NCBI RefSeq assembly: GCF_024171865.1
Contig: NZ_JAMTCN010000003.1
Coordinates: 320,644-384,643 of the forward strand
Origin: Prauserella aidingensis
GTDB lineage: Bacteria; Actinomycetota; Actinomycetes; Mycobacteriales; Pseudonocardiaceae
DNA: 64,000 nt
Direction: 5' to 3'
A program made the translations under genes and the position numbers. The notes beneath the pieces are model-generated. The model did not search any database. It was not told the origin of the DNA and was given only the letters and a program-made list of their open reading frames with translations. This document shows, piece by piece, positions 39,126 to 48,948 of this stretch (the first letter of the stretch is position 1; each line of letters starts with the position of its first letter).

Positions 39126-39971
39126 TCAGGAGTCGACGTCCTGGCCGCCGAGCTGCGGTTCGAACGTCGACACGCGGGTGTAGACCCCCGGCTTGCCCGC
39201 CTGGGCGCAGCCGTCGCCCCACGACACGACGCCGATGAGCGTGTCACCGACCATGAGCGGACCACCCGAGTCGCCCTGGCAGGCGTCGACGCCGCCCTCC
39301 GGGTAGCCGGCGCAGACCATCGACTCGCTGTCGTACTCGTGGTAGGCCCGGGAACAGGTGTCGTCCGCGACGACGGGCACCTGCGCGGAACGGAGCGTGT
39401 TCGACCGCTCGCCCGACTCGGACACCCGGCCCCAGCCGAGCACGGTCGCCTCGGTGCCCGCGCGGTACTTCGCCGAGTCGGAGGCGTCGGCGACCTCCGC
39501 GGTGCGGTACGGCACGGCGCGGTCGAGCGAGAGCACCGCGATGTCACCACCCGAGATCGGGTCCTGGTAGCTCGGCGCGATCCACACGTCACGGACACCG
39601 GCCTCGATGCCGCGGTCGGTTCGCGTGTCCTGCCTGCCCGCGACGACACCCAGGTCTTCGGCGGGCAGCGCGTCGGCGCAGTGTGCCGCGGTGACGACCT
39701 TCCGCGACGACGTGAGCGTGCCGCCGCAGAACTGCCTGCCGTCGTCGTCGACGAGATAGACGGCGTAGGAGTGGTCGGCCACCGAGGTCTCGTCGCCGCC
39801 GACGACGTACGGTTCCGCGGCGCCGGCCGTCGCCGGTGCCAGGGACGCACCCGTCAACGCCGTCAGCGCGAACGCGGCGAGGACGGACGAGGCGCGGCGA
39901 GCCGGGCGACCGGAACGGACACCACTCGAACGAACACCGCCGGAACGCGACGATGCGGGCATCACGGGCAT
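39126..39971 (-). CDS. Secreted trypsin-like serine protease
   Basis: The 281-residue protein has a signal peptide (RRASSVLAAFALTALTGASLAPATAGA split across residues 18-45), then VVGGDETSVADHSYAVYL. The triad is His in VVTAAHCADAL, Asp in GGDIAVLSLD and Ser in CQGDSGGPLM. The six cysteines fit disulfides of chymotrypsin-fold enzymes. GGGGATCGCC precedes ATG 39971. Secreted endopeptidase; substrates unknown. Confidence 0.9.
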   Translation of the reverse strand: MPVMPASSRSGGVRSSGVRSGRPARRASSVLAAFALTALTGASLAPATAGAAEPYVVGGDETSVADHSYAVYLVDDDGRQFCGGTLTSSRKVVTAAHCADALPAEDLGVVAGRQDTRTDRGIEAGVRDVWIAPSYQDPISGGDIAVLSLDRAVPYRTAEVADASDSAKYRAGTEATVLGWGRVSESGERSNTLRSAQVPVVADDTCSRAYHEYDSESMVCAGYPEGGVDACQGDSGGPLMVGDTLIGVVSWGDGCAQAGKPGVYTRVSTFEPQLGGQDVDS

Positions 39972-40069
39972 GGCGATCCCCTCGTAGATCTGCTGGTCGG
40001 GTCGCGCCCAGGCTACGGCCCACGTGCCCGAATCCGGGGTCGCTGGATCGGGTGGACTACCGTGCTGGC

Positions 40070-41563
40070 GTGCGTGGTGGCCTCTTGATCGCAGGAACGA
40101 CATCGGACGCTGGCAAGTCCACAGTGGCCGCCGGCGTGTGCCGGTGGCTCGCGCGCCGCGGCGTGCGGGTCGCGCCGTTCAAGGCGCAGAACATGTCGAA
40201 CAACTCGATGGTCTGCTCCGACGGGGCGGAGATCGGGCGGGCGCAGTGGCTCCAGGCGGTCGCCGCGGGCGCCGAGCCCGAATCCGCGATGAACCCCGTG
40301 CTCCTGAAACCCGGCGGCGACAGGCGCAGTCACGTCGTGCTGCGTGGCACCCCGTGGGGCGACCTCCACGCGGGTGACTGGGCCCACGGCCGCCGCGAGC
40401 TGGCGGACGCGGCCTTCGGCGCACTGGCCGAGCTGCGGGACCGGTTCGACGTCGTGATCTGTGAGGGCGCGGGCAGTCCCGCGGAGACCAACCTGCGCGA
40501 CGGCGACTACGTGAACATGGGCCTCGCCCGCGCGGCGGACCTGCCCGTGCTGGTGGTCGGCGACGTCGACCGCGGCGGGCTCCTCGCGGCGTTGGCCGGC
40601 ACGGTCGGCATCGTGGACGAGGCCGACCAGGCACACCTCGCGGCGTTTCTGGTGAACAAGTTCCGCGGGGACGCCGCGTTGCTCGAACCGGGACTGCGCT
40701 CGGTGGCCGACCTGACCGGCCGCCCCGTGTTGGGTGTACTCCCCTGGCTGCCCGACGTGTGGCTCGACTCCGAGGACGCGCTCGCGATCGCGGGCTGGGA
40801 CGGGCACCGCCCGGGAGCCGGTGCGACCCTGCGCGTGGCGGCGGTGCGCTTCCCGCGCGTGTCCAACGCCACCGACCTCGACCCGCTGGCGGCCGAACCC
40901 GGCGTCGACGTGACCGTGACGGCCGATCCGGACGTCGTCGCCGCCGCCGACGTCGCCGTCCTCCCCGGCACACGGTCCACTGTGGACGACCTGGCGTGGC
41001 TGCGCAGGCGCGGCATCGACGCCGCCGTACGCCACCGTGCCGAGCAGGGCAGGCCGGTGCTCGGCATCTGCGGCGGTTACCAGATGCTCGGCAGGGCCAT
41101 CACCGACGGTGTCGAATCCGCAGCCGACGAGGCAACCGGGCTCGGACTACTGCCGATGTCGGTGGCGTTCAGCGGCGACAAGACGCTCGCCACGCCGACC
41201 GCGCGGTGGCGCGGCCACGACGTGCACGGCTACGAGATCCACCACGGTGTCGCCGAGCACGACCGCGGGCACACCGCCGAACCGTTCCTCGACGGTCTCC
41301 GCGACGGCGCCGTGTGGGGCACGATGTGGCACGGCGTGTTCGAGAACGACGGGTTCCGCAGGACCTGGCTCGCCGAAGCCGCTCGGCAGTCCGGTGTGGA
41401 CTGGGCAGCCGCGGACGCGCCCGGTTTCGCCGCACGACGCGAGGCGATGCTCGACGGGTTGGCCGACGCCATCGACGAGCACGTCGACACGGCCGCGCTC
41501 GAGAAGCTGATCACCGACGGCGTCCCCGCCGACCTGCCGACCTTGAAACTCACCCGGCACTGA
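40070..41563 (+). CDS. cobQ: Cobyric acid synthase CobQ
   Basis: The 497-residue enzyme has the ATP-binding start GGLLIAGTTSDAGKSTVAAG, the middle CEGAGSPAETNLRDGDYVNMG and the glutamine amidotransferase triad region ILGICGGYQMLG with its Cys. It performs four amidations of adenosylcobyrinic acid diamide in cobalamin synthesis. GTG 40070 matches homologues; GTG 40052 is alternative. A 21-bp repeat array begins four bases after its stop. Confidence 0.94.
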   Translation: MRGGLLIAGTTSDAGKSTVAAGVCRWLARRGVRVAPFKAQNMSNNSMVCSDGAEIGRAQWLQAVAAGAEPESAMNPVLLKPGGDRRSHVVLRGTPWGDLHAGDWAHGRRELADAAFGALAELRDRFDVVICEGAGSPAETNLRDGDYVNMGLARAADLPVLVVGDVDRGGLLAALAGTVGIVDEADQAHLAAFLVNKFRGDAALLEPGLRSVADLTGRPVLGVLPWLPDVWLDSEDALAIAGWDGHRPGAGATLRVAAVRFPRVSNATDLDPLAAEPGVDVTVTADPDVVAAADVAVLPGTRSTVDDLAWLRRRGIDAAVRHRAEQGRPVLGICGGYQMLGRAITDGVESAADEATGLGLLPMSVAFSGDKTLATPTARWRGHDVHGYEIHHGVAEHDRGHTAEPFLDGLRDGAVWGTMWHGVFENDGFRRTWLAEAARQSGVDWAAADAPGFAARREAMLDGLADAIDEHVDTAALEKLITDGVPADLPTLKLTRH

Positions 41564-41567
41564 CGAC

Positions 41568-41693
41568 CGTGTTGCGCCCTCGGGAGATCGTGTTGCGGAT
41601 CCCGGGGACCGTGTTGCGCCCCTGGGAGGCTGTGTTGCGGATTCCGGGGACCGTGTTGCGCTCTCGGGGGCAGGTGTTGCGGCTCCGGGGACC
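41568..41693. repeat. Six tandem 21-bp repeats, GTGTTGC type
   Basis: Six contiguous 21-bp units beginning CGTGTTGC. Odd units continue GCCCTCGGGAG, even units GGATCCCGGGGAC, giving a 42-bp higher order. The array starts four bases past the cobQ stop, in the gap to convergent cobW. Confidence 0.95.
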
Positions 41694-41792
41694 GCGGCCG
41701 CTCCCCGGAGCCGTCGCGGCGTCGCACCCGGGACCGTGCCGCGCCGACCGTCGAGACTGTGCCCGGAGACACGACCGCGCTCGTGGGCAGCG

Positions 41793-43223
41793 CTACCGCT
41801 CGGGGTCGACGTCCTCCGGGGCGACCAGCCCGTCGAAGGCCTCGGGGTGGGCGACGCACCCGGTCGGCTCAGGCTCCACGGCCCCGTCCTCCGGGACCGC
41901 GACCAGGTCCTCCGGGTCGGCGACAACCACGTCGTCGACGGCCGTGAGCCCTTCGGACATCACCTCCCCGTCCGCGAATGCCCCGGTGGTCGGCTCCCCG
42001 GTCCCGGTCTCCGCCACGTCCGCAGGGTCTGCGTCGTCGAAGCCGGCGCCGACGTCGCCGTCCGTCCCCTCGTCGACATCGACGTCGCCCGCCTCACCGT
42101 TGCGGACCGGGTCGGCGACGTAGCGCAACAACGGCAGCAGGTCCTGCTCGACCGCGTTTCCCGCCACGGCCGTGGCGCACCCTTCCACCTCGCCGCGCAG
42201 CCCGTCGGCGTCGACGCCGGCACCGATGAGCACCAGTCTCGTCGTCCGGCCCTTCGGCGGTGCGACCCGCTCCGCGCGGACGTAGGCCCCCACGGTGTGC
42301 ACCTCGTAGGCATCGGCGTGGCCGGGCACACCGACCGAGACGGTGCCCTTCATCCGGTACAGGCCTGCGGGTCGGGTCTCGAGAAAGCCGGCGAACCGGC
42401 GCGGGTGCAGTGGCCCGGTCTCGACGGTCACGGTGTCGTAGGCGGCGTGCGCGTGCCCGGCGTGATCGTCGTGGTCGTCGCCGCGGCCGCCCCCGGCCTC
42501 GGCTTCGGCGTCGTCGACGCGCAGGTCGTCGAACGTGAGCTGCCGCGGACCTGCGTCCGGTCCCCTGTCGACGCGGTCGAACAGCAGCTCCGGGTCGATC
42601 CGCCCGAACTCGGCAGACACCACAGGGGTCGCGCCGGCCAGTTCACGGACCAGCGCGGACACACCGTCGGCGGCGCGGTCGACCTTGTTGAGCACGACAA
42701 GGTCCGCCATCGCGACCTGGTCGGCCAGTTCGGGGTGCCGTTCGCGCATGGCTGGGAACTCGGCGGCGTCGACGAGTTCGACCAGGCCGCCGTACTCGAG
42801 GTACGGGTCCTCGCTGGCGAGCACGAGCCGGACGAGGCTGCGCGGCTCGGCCAGCCCGCTGGCCTCCACGACGACGAGGTCCAGGTCGGCGGACGGGTCG
42901 GTGAGGGTCGACAGCATCCGGTCCAGTCCGCTCGCGTCGACCGCGCAGCAGAGGCAGCCGTTCTCGAGCGAGACCATCGAGTCGACCTGGCCCGCCACGC
43001 TGAGCGCGTCGACGTTCACGCTGCCGAAGTCGTTGACGACGACGCCGATACGCGTGCCGCGGGTTCCCGCGAGCAGGTGGTTGAGCAGCGTCGTCTTCCC
43101 CGCGCCGAGGAAGCCGGCGAGGATCACGACCGGCACCCGGCGGCGGCGCCCGGACCTGCCTCGCCGCTGCGGATCGTTCGCGGCCGTGCTCGCCTCGCCG
43201 GCCGTGCCGGTGCTCACGGTCAT
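41793..43223 (-). CDS. CobW/COG0523 GTPase metallochaperone
   Basis: The 476-residue protein has Walker A LAGFLGAGKTTLLNHLL, the metal motif ENGCLCCAV, VVVEASGLAEP and NKVD. A His/Asp loop (DDHDDHAGHAHAA) and a C-terminal CobW_C domain follow. The final 80 residues are strongly acidic (about DVDVDEGTDGDVG). COG0523 proteins deliver zinc or cobalt. ATG 43223 follows GAGGCGAG. cobQ is the convergent neighbour, suggesting cobalt, but zinc is equally possible. Confidence 0.88.
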   Translation of the reverse strand: MTVSTGTAGEASTAANDPQRRGRSGRRRRVPVVILAGFLGAGKTTLLNHLLAGTRGTRIGVVVNDFGSVNVDALSVAGQVDSMVSLENGCLCCAVDASGLDRMLSTLTDPSADLDLVVVEASGLAEPRSLVRLVLASEDPYLEYGGLVELVDAAEFPAMRERHPELADQVAMADLVVLNKVDRAADGVSALVRELAGATPVVSAEFGRIDPELLFDRVDRGPDAGPRQLTFDDLRVDDAEAEAGGGRGDDHDDHAGHAHAAYDTVTVETGPLHPRRFAGFLETRPAGLYRMKGTVSVGVPGHADAYEVHTVGAYVRAERVAPPKGRTTRLVLIGAGVDADGLRGEVEGCATAVAGNAVEQDLLPLLRYVADPVRNGEAGDVDVDEGTDGDVGAGFDDADPADVAETGTGEPTTGAFADGEVMSEGLTAVDDVVVADPEDLVAVPEDGAVEPEPTGCVAHPEAFDGLVAPEDVDPER

Positions 43224-43328
43224 GCTCGCCTCACAGCCATACGTCGGCCTCCTGGGAACACTCGAACGTCGGGACGGGTTGAGGTAGGCGGACAGACCGG
43301 CAAACCCACGGCCTGAGAGGGTACCGAC

Positions 43329-44729
43329 GTGCCGCACTACGACATCGTCATCATCGGGACCGGATCGGGGAACTCGATCCTCGACCAGCGCTTCGCCGAC
43401 CGGAAGGTCGCGATCGTCGAGAAGGGCGTGTTCGGCGGCACGTGCCTGAACGTCGGCTGCATCCCGACGAAGATGTTCGTCCACCCCGCTGACCTGGCGG
43501 CGACGCCGCCGGCGGCGGCACGCCTGGGTGTCGACGAGACGCTCGACGGGGTGCGCTGGCGCGACATCCGCGACCGCATCTTCGGGCGCATCGACGCCAT
43601 CGCCTCGGGCGGCCGCGAGTACCGCATCGAACACGACGACAACGCGAACGTCACCGTCTACGAGGGCCAGGGCCGGTTCACCGGGCACAAGGAGTTGACC
43701 GTCGAGCTGGCAGACGGGACCGAGACGATCACCGCGGACCGGTTCGTCCTCGCAGCGGGCGGCCGTGCGGTCGCTCCCGACGTTCCGGGGCTGGCCGAGA
43801 CGGACTTCCACACGTCGGACACGATCATGCGGATCGAGGAGCTGCCGCGACGCCTGGTGATCCTCGGCAGCGGGTTCATCGCGGCCGAGTTCGCGCACGT
43901 GTTCTCGGCGTTCGGCGTCGACGTCACGCTGATCGCGCGTTCCGGGGCGATGCTGCGCGCCGAGGACGAGGACGTCAGCCGCCGCTACACCGAACTCGCT
44001 GCGCAGCGCATCGATCTGCGCCTGAACCGCACCACGACGCGGGCCCGCAACACCGAGACCGGCGTCGAGCTCCACCTCGAAGGGCCGGGCGGCGGCGAGA
44101 CGGTCGAGGGTGACCTGTTGCTGGTCGCCACCGGCAGGCGGTCGAACGCGGACCTGCTCGACGTCGAGGCCACGGGAGTCGCGGTGACACGGTCCGGACA
44201 CGTGGAGGTCGACGAGTACCAGCGCACCGCCGTCGACGGCATCTACGCGCTGGGCGACATCAGTTCGCCCTCCGAGCTCAAGCACGTCGCCAACCACGAG
44301 GCGCGGGTGGTGCAGCACAACCTGTTGCATGACCTCGGCGTCGAGGACTCGCCCGTGGCGGCCGACCACCGGTTCGTACCGCACGCGGTGTTCGGCTCAC
44401 CGCAGATCGCGTCGGTCGGGCTGACGGAACGGGACGCGGCGGCTCAGGGCGTGGAGTACGTGACGGCGACGCAGGACTACGGCGGTATCGCCTACGGCTG
44501 GGCGATGGAGGACGAGTCGCACTTCGCCAAGCTGCTCGCGGACCCGTCGACCGGCAGGCTGCTCGGCGCGCACATCATCGGCCCGCAGGCGCCGACGCTC
44601 ATCCAGCCCCTGATCCAGGCGATGAGCTTCGACCTCGACGCGCGCAGCATGGCGCGCGGCCAGTACTGGATCCACCCGGCCATGCCGGAACTGATCGAGA
44701 ACGCCCTGCTGAACCTGCCGTTGGACTGA
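43329..44729 (+). CDS. mtr: Mycothione reductase
   Basis: The 466-residue flavoprotein opens YDIVIIGTGSGNSILDQRF and has the redox disulfide C39-C44 (GGTCLNVGCIPTKM), NADPH motif LGSGFIAAEFAHVF, YALGDISSPSELKHVA and the C-terminal HPAMPELIENALLN His-Glu. It reduces mycothione to mycothiol, the thiol buffer of actinomycetes. GTG 43329 is used. It supports the actinobacterial assignment of the window. Confidence 0.95.
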   Translation: MPHYDIVIIGTGSGNSILDQRFADRKVAIVEKGVFGGTCLNVGCIPTKMFVHPADLAATPPAAARLGVDETLDGVRWRDIRDRIFGRIDAIASGGREYRIEHDDNANVTVYEGQGRFTGHKELTVELADGTETITADRFVLAAGGRAVAPDVPGLAETDFHTSDTIMRIEELPRRLVILGSGFIAAEFAHVFSAFGVDVTLIARSGAMLRAEDEDVSRRYTELAAQRIDLRLNRTTTRARNTETGVELHLEGPGGGETVEGDLLLVATGRRSNADLLDVEATGVAVTRSGHVEVDEYQRTAVDGIYALGDISSPSELKHVANHEARVVQHNLLHDLGVEDSPVAADHRFVPHAVFGSPQIASVGLTERDAAAQGVEYVTATQDYGGIAYGWAMEDESHFAKLLADPSTGRLLGAHIIGPQAPTLIQPLIQAMSFDLDARSMARGQYWIHPAMPELIENALLNLPLD

Positions 44730-44730
44730 C

Positions 44731-44792
44731 GGGGCACAGCAAGCGATGCCCCCAAGGGCACCTTGGTTGCATCGAACCTTGGTGGCATCGAA
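44731..44792. repeat. Palindromic element and two 16-bp repeats after mtr
   Basis: GGGGCA (44731-44736) pairs with TGCCCC (44747-44752) just after the mtr stop, a likely terminator. TGCCCCCAAGGGCAC (44747-44761) is the exact reverse complement of 26183-26197. CCTTGGTTGCATCGAA (44761-44776) is followed by CCTTGGTGGCATCGAA (44777-44792). Confidence 0.75.
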
Positions 44793-44907
44793 CGCAGCCA
44801 CGGGTCGGCGTGCCCGTGAGGGGTGGTGGCCGGCCGGCGGGCGGGAGCGCCCCGTCGTCCGCTGATCATGAGTCGGGCGGGGCTCGCCACCCGTGTGGAG
44901 GCGTTCG

Positions 44908-46179
44908 CTAGACGTAGCGGGGTTTGCCCGCGTACCAGCCGAAGGCGAGCTGGGCGGTCACCACGACGAGCACCATCGTCAACGGCACGGTCCAGCCGCC
45001 GGTGAGGTCGTGCAGCACGCCGAAGGCGAACGGGCCGAGCGCGCCCAGCAGGTAGCCGAGCCCCTGCGCCATGCCGGACAGCGACGCCGTGTCGGTGCCG
45101 GTCCGGCCGCGCAGGGTGATCGCGGTGATGGCGAGCGAGAACACCGCCATGCCGAGTCCGATGAGGATGGACCAGAGCAGCGGCGCGGCGGCGGGCACCA
45201 GCAACAGGCCGGTCAGCCCGCTGATGCCGAGCAGTCCGAGCCCGACGGACCAGAACCCGAGACCTCCACGCGCCACGACGAGCGGCGGCACGAAGAAGCT
45301 CACAGGTAGGCCCAGTAGCGACACCAGCCCCATCAGCAGTCCTGCACTGGTGCGGCTCACGCCCGCGTCGATGAGGACCTGCGGCATCCAGCCCATCATG
45401 ATGTAGGCGAAGCACGCCTGGGTGCCGAAGAAGCCGGTGACGATCCAGGCGAGCCGGTTGCGCAGCAGCGATCGCCGGGGTTCTGCCGACTGGGCCGCGT
45501 GTGACGCGCTGAGACCGCCACCGCGGGTCGCCGCGAACCACAGCACGAGCGCCACCACGGCCAACACGGCCCAGCCGCCGAGTCCGCCCCGCCAGCCGCC
45601 GGTGGCTTCCGTCAGCGGCGGGGTCATCGAGGATCCCAGCGCGCCGCCGGTCTGCAGAGCCGCCGTGTAGATGCCGGTCATCAGGCCGACCCGGGCGGCG
45701 AACGAGGTCTTGATGACGACGGGGATGAGCACGTTGGCGAGTGCGATGCCCGCGCTGGCCACGAACGTCCCGGCCAGCACCACGAGCGGGCCGTCGACCA
45801 CACGCAGCACCAACCCGCCGGTCAGCACCGCCAGTGCCGTCGCGACGGCCGCCGACACGCCGATCCTCCGAGCCAGCCACGGTGCGCCGAATCCGGCGAG
45901 CGCGAAACACAGTCCGGGCATCGTCGTCAGCGCGCCCGCCCACGTGCCGCTCGCCCCGAGGGTGCGGGTGACCTCGTCGAGGATGGCTCCGACGGAGGTC
46001 ACCGACGGCCGGAGATTCATCGCCGCCAGCACCACCGCCACGGCGAGCAGGCCGGCACCGGCGCCCGCCGCGCCGTGCCACCGACGTCGTCCGCCCTCTT
46101 CCACGGCCGGTGCCACCGCAGTGTCGAGGTCCGCGGCGGGCGGTTCCGCCGCGCGGGATTCCATCGAACTGCTCGCCAT
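44908..46179 (-). CDS. CynX/NimT-type MFS transporter
   Basis: The 423-residue protein has an acidic N-terminus and twelve membrane helices. Helix 1 region AVVLAAMNLRPSVTSVGAIL is the CynX/NimT signature, and the end is QLAFGWYAGKPRYV. CynX-type carriers move cyanate or other anions, but relatives transport diverse compounds. It is divergent from a GntR regulator, which probably controls it. ATG 46179 is used; Met at 46164 is an alternative. Confidence 0.85.
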   Translation of the reverse strand: MASSSMESRAAEPPAADLDTAVAPAVEEGGRRRWHGAAGAGAGLLAVAVVLAAMNLRPSVTSVGAILDEVTRTLGASGTWAGALTTMPGLCFALAGFGAPWLARRIGVSAAVATALAVLTGGLVLRVVDGPLVVLAGTFVASAGIALANVLIPVVIKTSFAARVGLMTGIYTAALQTGGALGSSMTPPLTEATGGWRGGLGGWAVLAVVALVLWFAATRGGGLSASHAAQSAEPRRSLLRNRLAWIVTGFFGTQACFAYIMMGWMPQVLIDAGVSRTSAGLLMGLVSLLGLPVSFFVPPLVVARGGLGFWSVGLGLLGISGLTGLLLVPAAAPLLWSILIGLGMAVFSLAITAITLRGRTGTDTASLSGMAQGLGYLLGALGPFAFGVLHDLTGGWTVPLTMVLVVVTAQLAFGWYAGKPRYV

Positions 46180-46196
46180 ACCCACGACGTTAACAA

Positions 46197-46225
46197 AAGG
46201 TAGGATGACCGGGCGAACCAACCTT
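46197..46225. promoter_or_regulatory. Candidate GntR operator in divergent gap
   Basis: AAGGTAGG (46197-46204) and CCAACCTT (46218-46225) form an inverted repeat with one mismatch, in the 100-base gap between the MFS and GntR genes. Confidence 0.35.
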
Positions 46226-46279
46226 TCGCCGGGTGGTCGGCATTCGGCAGAATGGCCGGCCCCGAAGGAGGTGCAGCCC

Positions 46280-46957
46280 GTGCCACTGTCCGCGCCCCAG
46301 CGCTCCGGCCTGGTCGACCAGGTGATCGGCCAGCTGCGCGGAGCGATCCGCAGCGGCGAATGGCCGCTCGGTGAGCGCATCCCCACCGAGGTGTCACTGG
46401 CCGGCGATCTCGGTGTCGGACGCAACACCGTGCGCGAGGCGGTCCGCGCCCTGGCGCACAGCGGTCTGCTCGAAGTCCGGCAGGGCGACGGAACGTACGT
46501 GCGCGCGACCAGCGAGGTGTCCGGCGCGATCCGCAAACTGGCGGGCACGGAACTGCGCGAAGTCCTCCAGGTACGCAAACCCCTCGAGGTCGAGGGTGCC
46601 CGCCTCGCAGCCGCGGCACGCACCGACGACGACATCACCCGCCTGCGCGAACTGCTCGACGGCCGCGACCGCGCATGGGCCGACCGGCGGATCGACGACT
46701 ACGTCCGCATCGACGCGGCCTTCCACCAGGCCGCCATCGAGGCGGCACACAATTCCGTCCTCACCGAACTGTACCGAGGCCTCACCGAGGTCGTCGTCGC
46801 CAGCGTCGCGGCGACCACCCGGCTCGACGTGCCGCAGCCCGAGGAATCCGGCCACCGCGGCCTCCTCGACGCGATCACCGCACGGGACGCCGACCGCGCG
46901 GCCACCGAGGTGTGTGCCTTCTTCGCCGAACTCCACGCACGCAACGACCCATGCTGA
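46280..46957 (+). CDS. GntR/FadR-type transcriptional regulator
   Basis: The 225-residue protein has a winged-helix domain (IPTEVSLAGDLGVGRNTVREAVRAL, then VRQGDGTYV) and an FCD effector domain with LEVEGARLAAAARTDDDITRL and HQAAIEAAHN. GTG 46280 lies eight bases after GAAGGAGG. FCD domains bind carboxylate ligands. It is divergent from the CynX-type MFS gene. A 21-bp array begins five bases beyond its stop. Confidence 0.92.
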   Translation: MPLSAPQRSGLVDQVIGQLRGAIRSGEWPLGERIPTEVSLAGDLGVGRNTVREAVRALAHSGLLEVRQGDGTYVRATSEVSGAIRKLAGTELREVLQVRKPLEVEGARLAAAARTDDDITRLRELLDGRDRAWADRRIDDYVRIDAAFHQAAIEAAHNSVLTELYRGLTEVVVASVAATTRLDVPQPEESGHRGLLDAITARDADRAATEVCAFFAELHARNDPC

Positions 46958-46962
46958 CCGTG

Positions 46963-47065
46963 CGTGTTGCAGTTTCCGGGGCGCGTGTTGCAGTTTCCGG
47001 GGCCCGTGTTGCAGTTTCCGGGGCGCGTGTTGCAGTTTCCAGGGCCCGTGTTGCAGTTCCAGGCC
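46963..47065. repeat. Tandem 21-bp repeats, GTGTTGC type
   Basis: Four full units of CGTGTTGCAGTTTCCGGGG plus two bases and one partial unit, exact 21-bp period. The array lies between convergent gntR and pucR-like genes. Confidence 0.95.
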
Positions 47066-47121
47066 GTACCCGAGCTCGTGCCACAGGGTGGTGACGACCG
47101 GACCGGGCCGGGCCGTCGCCG

Positions 47122-48948
47122 TCAGGCGAGCCGGTGCAGTCGGAGCGCCAGCTGGAGCTCGAGGGCGCGCTCCGGCTGCTGCCAGTCGTCGCCGAGCAAC
47201 GAGGACAGCCGTTCGAGCCGCTGGGACACCGTGTTGACGTGGACGTGCAGCCGGTCCTTGGCGCGAGTCAGGCTGCCGTTGCAGGCGAAGTAGGCGGACA
47301 GCGTGTTCACGAGATCCGTGCCGCGCTCGGCGTCGTAGTCGAGCACGGGTCCGAGTGTGCTGCGCACGAACTCGGGAACGTTCGCTCGATCGCCGAGCAA
47401 CAGGCCGATGAATCCGAGGTCCGCCGCGTCCGCCCCGGCCCCCTGCCTGCCCAGCACGAGCAACGCGCGCAGGCAGCGCGCGGCCTCGGCGTGTGCCTCC
47501 GCGATCTGTGCAGGTCCACGGGCAGGGCCCGCCGCCCCGACCGTGACCGGGCCGCCGAGCCGGCGCGTGAGCTCACCCGCAACGATGCGTGCGGCGTCAC
47601 CCGGCCCGTCGGACGCCGTCAGCACGACCACGCGATCGGCGTGGACGCCCGCGAGGACGCCGTAGCGTGTCGCCGCGGAGGCCAGGCGGCCACGGGTGAG
47701 TCCCGCCTCGCCGTCGGCGTGCAACAGCAGGACCGCATGCGGCTCGCTCAGGTCGAGGCCGAGCCTGCGGCCACGTTCCAGCAGCGCCGACGGGTCCCGT
47801 TCGGGAGCGCTGAGCAGGTCGGTGAGCAGCTCCCCGCGCACCCGGTCCTCGGCTTCGGCCGCCGACGACCGCAGCAACAGCAACAGCGCCGTGACCAGGC
47901 CCGCTCGTTCGAACAGTCGCCTGTCCGCGTCGCCGAGGCCGGGTCTGCCGGTGAGCGTGATGCTGCCGAGCAGTTGCGGACCCGCCATGACGGCACACAC
48001 CCAGGCGTCCCCGTCGACGACGGCACGCCCCGAAGCACGCGACGCCGCGAGCGCGTACGGGCTGCAGCCCACCTGTTCCGCGCCCGCGCACGCCAGTTCG
48101 GCGCCCTCGGGGTCGTGCACGACGATGCCACCGTCGAGCACCGCGGCGACGGCCTCCGCGACACGCTGCACGTCCGCACCGCCGAGGACGAGCTCGGCCA
48201 ATCGGTCGTGCGCGTCCTGCGCCCGCGCCAGCGACTCGTGGTGCGCGCGGATCGTCTCGTTGGCCTGGCCCAGTTCGTCCAATGCCACCGCGCTCGACTC
48301 GATGAGCCGGGCGTTGTCGATCGCGATGGCGGCGTGGTCGGCCAGCGACGACAGCAGCGCCACTTCGTCGGGGGTGAACGTCCGTGGTCGCCGATCGGAG
48401 GCGTAGAGCACGCCGATCACCCGGTCCCCGAGCGCGAGCGGCACGCCGAGGATGGCGATCAGCCCCTCGTCGCGCACCGCTCTGTCGATCGGCCCGGTGT
48501 GGCGGAACCGGTCGTCGGCCGGGTAGTTCGACGTCGCGTACGGCCGCACCGTCTGCGCGACCAGCCCACCGAGGCCCTCCCCCATGCCGAGACGCACCTG
48601 TTGGAACAGCGCCGACGCCGAACCGTCCGTGACGCGCATGTAGGTGTTGTCGGAGTCCTCGTCGTTCAGACTCAGGTACGACACGTCGACCCGCAGCAGC
48701 ATGCGCGCACGGTGGACGATCGACCGCAGCACGGCGTCCAGGTCGCGCAGCCGCGCCAGGTCGCTGGCCGTGTCGAACAGGGCGGCCAGCTCGGCCTCAC
48801 GCCGGGTGTGCGCGTCGAGAGTGCGCCGGATCGTCAGCGCCAGCCGCAGCGCTTCGTCGTCGGTCTCACCGGTGTCGGTCCGGGCGAGGTCCTCCGACGA
48901 AGCGCCGTCGGCCAGCTGTCGCAGGAGTCGGGCGGCGCCGTCGGTCAC
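47122..48948 (-). CDS. PucR-type regulator with GAF domain
   Basis: The 608-residue protein has a helical head, a GAF domain at about residues 55-215 (LRVDVSYLSLNDEDS, GLIAILGVPLALGDRVIGVL), a middle region with GGDEF-like remnant, and a PucR HTH at the C-terminus (LHVHVNTVSQRLERLSSLLGDD). GTG 48948 overlaps the MFS stop (GTGA), so it is the third gene of the hydroxybutyrate operon and likely regulates it. Confidence 0.9.
   Translation of the reverse strand: MTDGAARLLRQLADGASSEDLARTDTGETDDEALRLALTIRRTLDAHTRREAELAALFDTASDLARLRDLDAVLRSIVHRARMLLRVDVSYLSLNDEDSDNTYMRVTDGSASALFQQVRLGMGEGLGGLVAQTVRPYATSNYPADDRFRHTGPIDRAVRDEGLIAILGVPLALGDRVIGVLYASDRRPRTFTPDEVALLSSLADHAAIAIDNARLIESSAVALDELGQANETIRAHHESLARAQDAHDRLAELVLGGADVQRVAEAVAAVLDGGIVVHDPEGAELACAGAEQVGCSPYALAASRASGRAVVDGDAWVCAVMAGPQLLGSITLTGRPGLGDADRRLFERAGLVTALLLLLRSSAAEAEDRVRGELLTDLLSAPERDPSALLERGRRLGLDLSEPHAVLLLHADGEAGLTRGRLASAATRYGVLAGVHADRVVVLTASDGPGDAARIVAGELTRRLGGPVTVGAAGPARGPAQIAEAHAEAARCLRALLVLGRQGAGADAADLGFIGLLLGDRANVPEFVRSTLGPVLDYDAERGTDLVNTLSAYFACNGSLTRAKDRLHVHVNTVSQRLERLSSLLGDDWQQPERALELQLALRLHRLA

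Noticed and set aside
37044..40088. Very long open frame on the plus strand
   Set aside because: It lies antisense to the hydrolase, zinc-ribbon, GNAT and protease genes; high GC keeps antisense frames open, and its residues are Arg/Gly/Val-rich with no motif.
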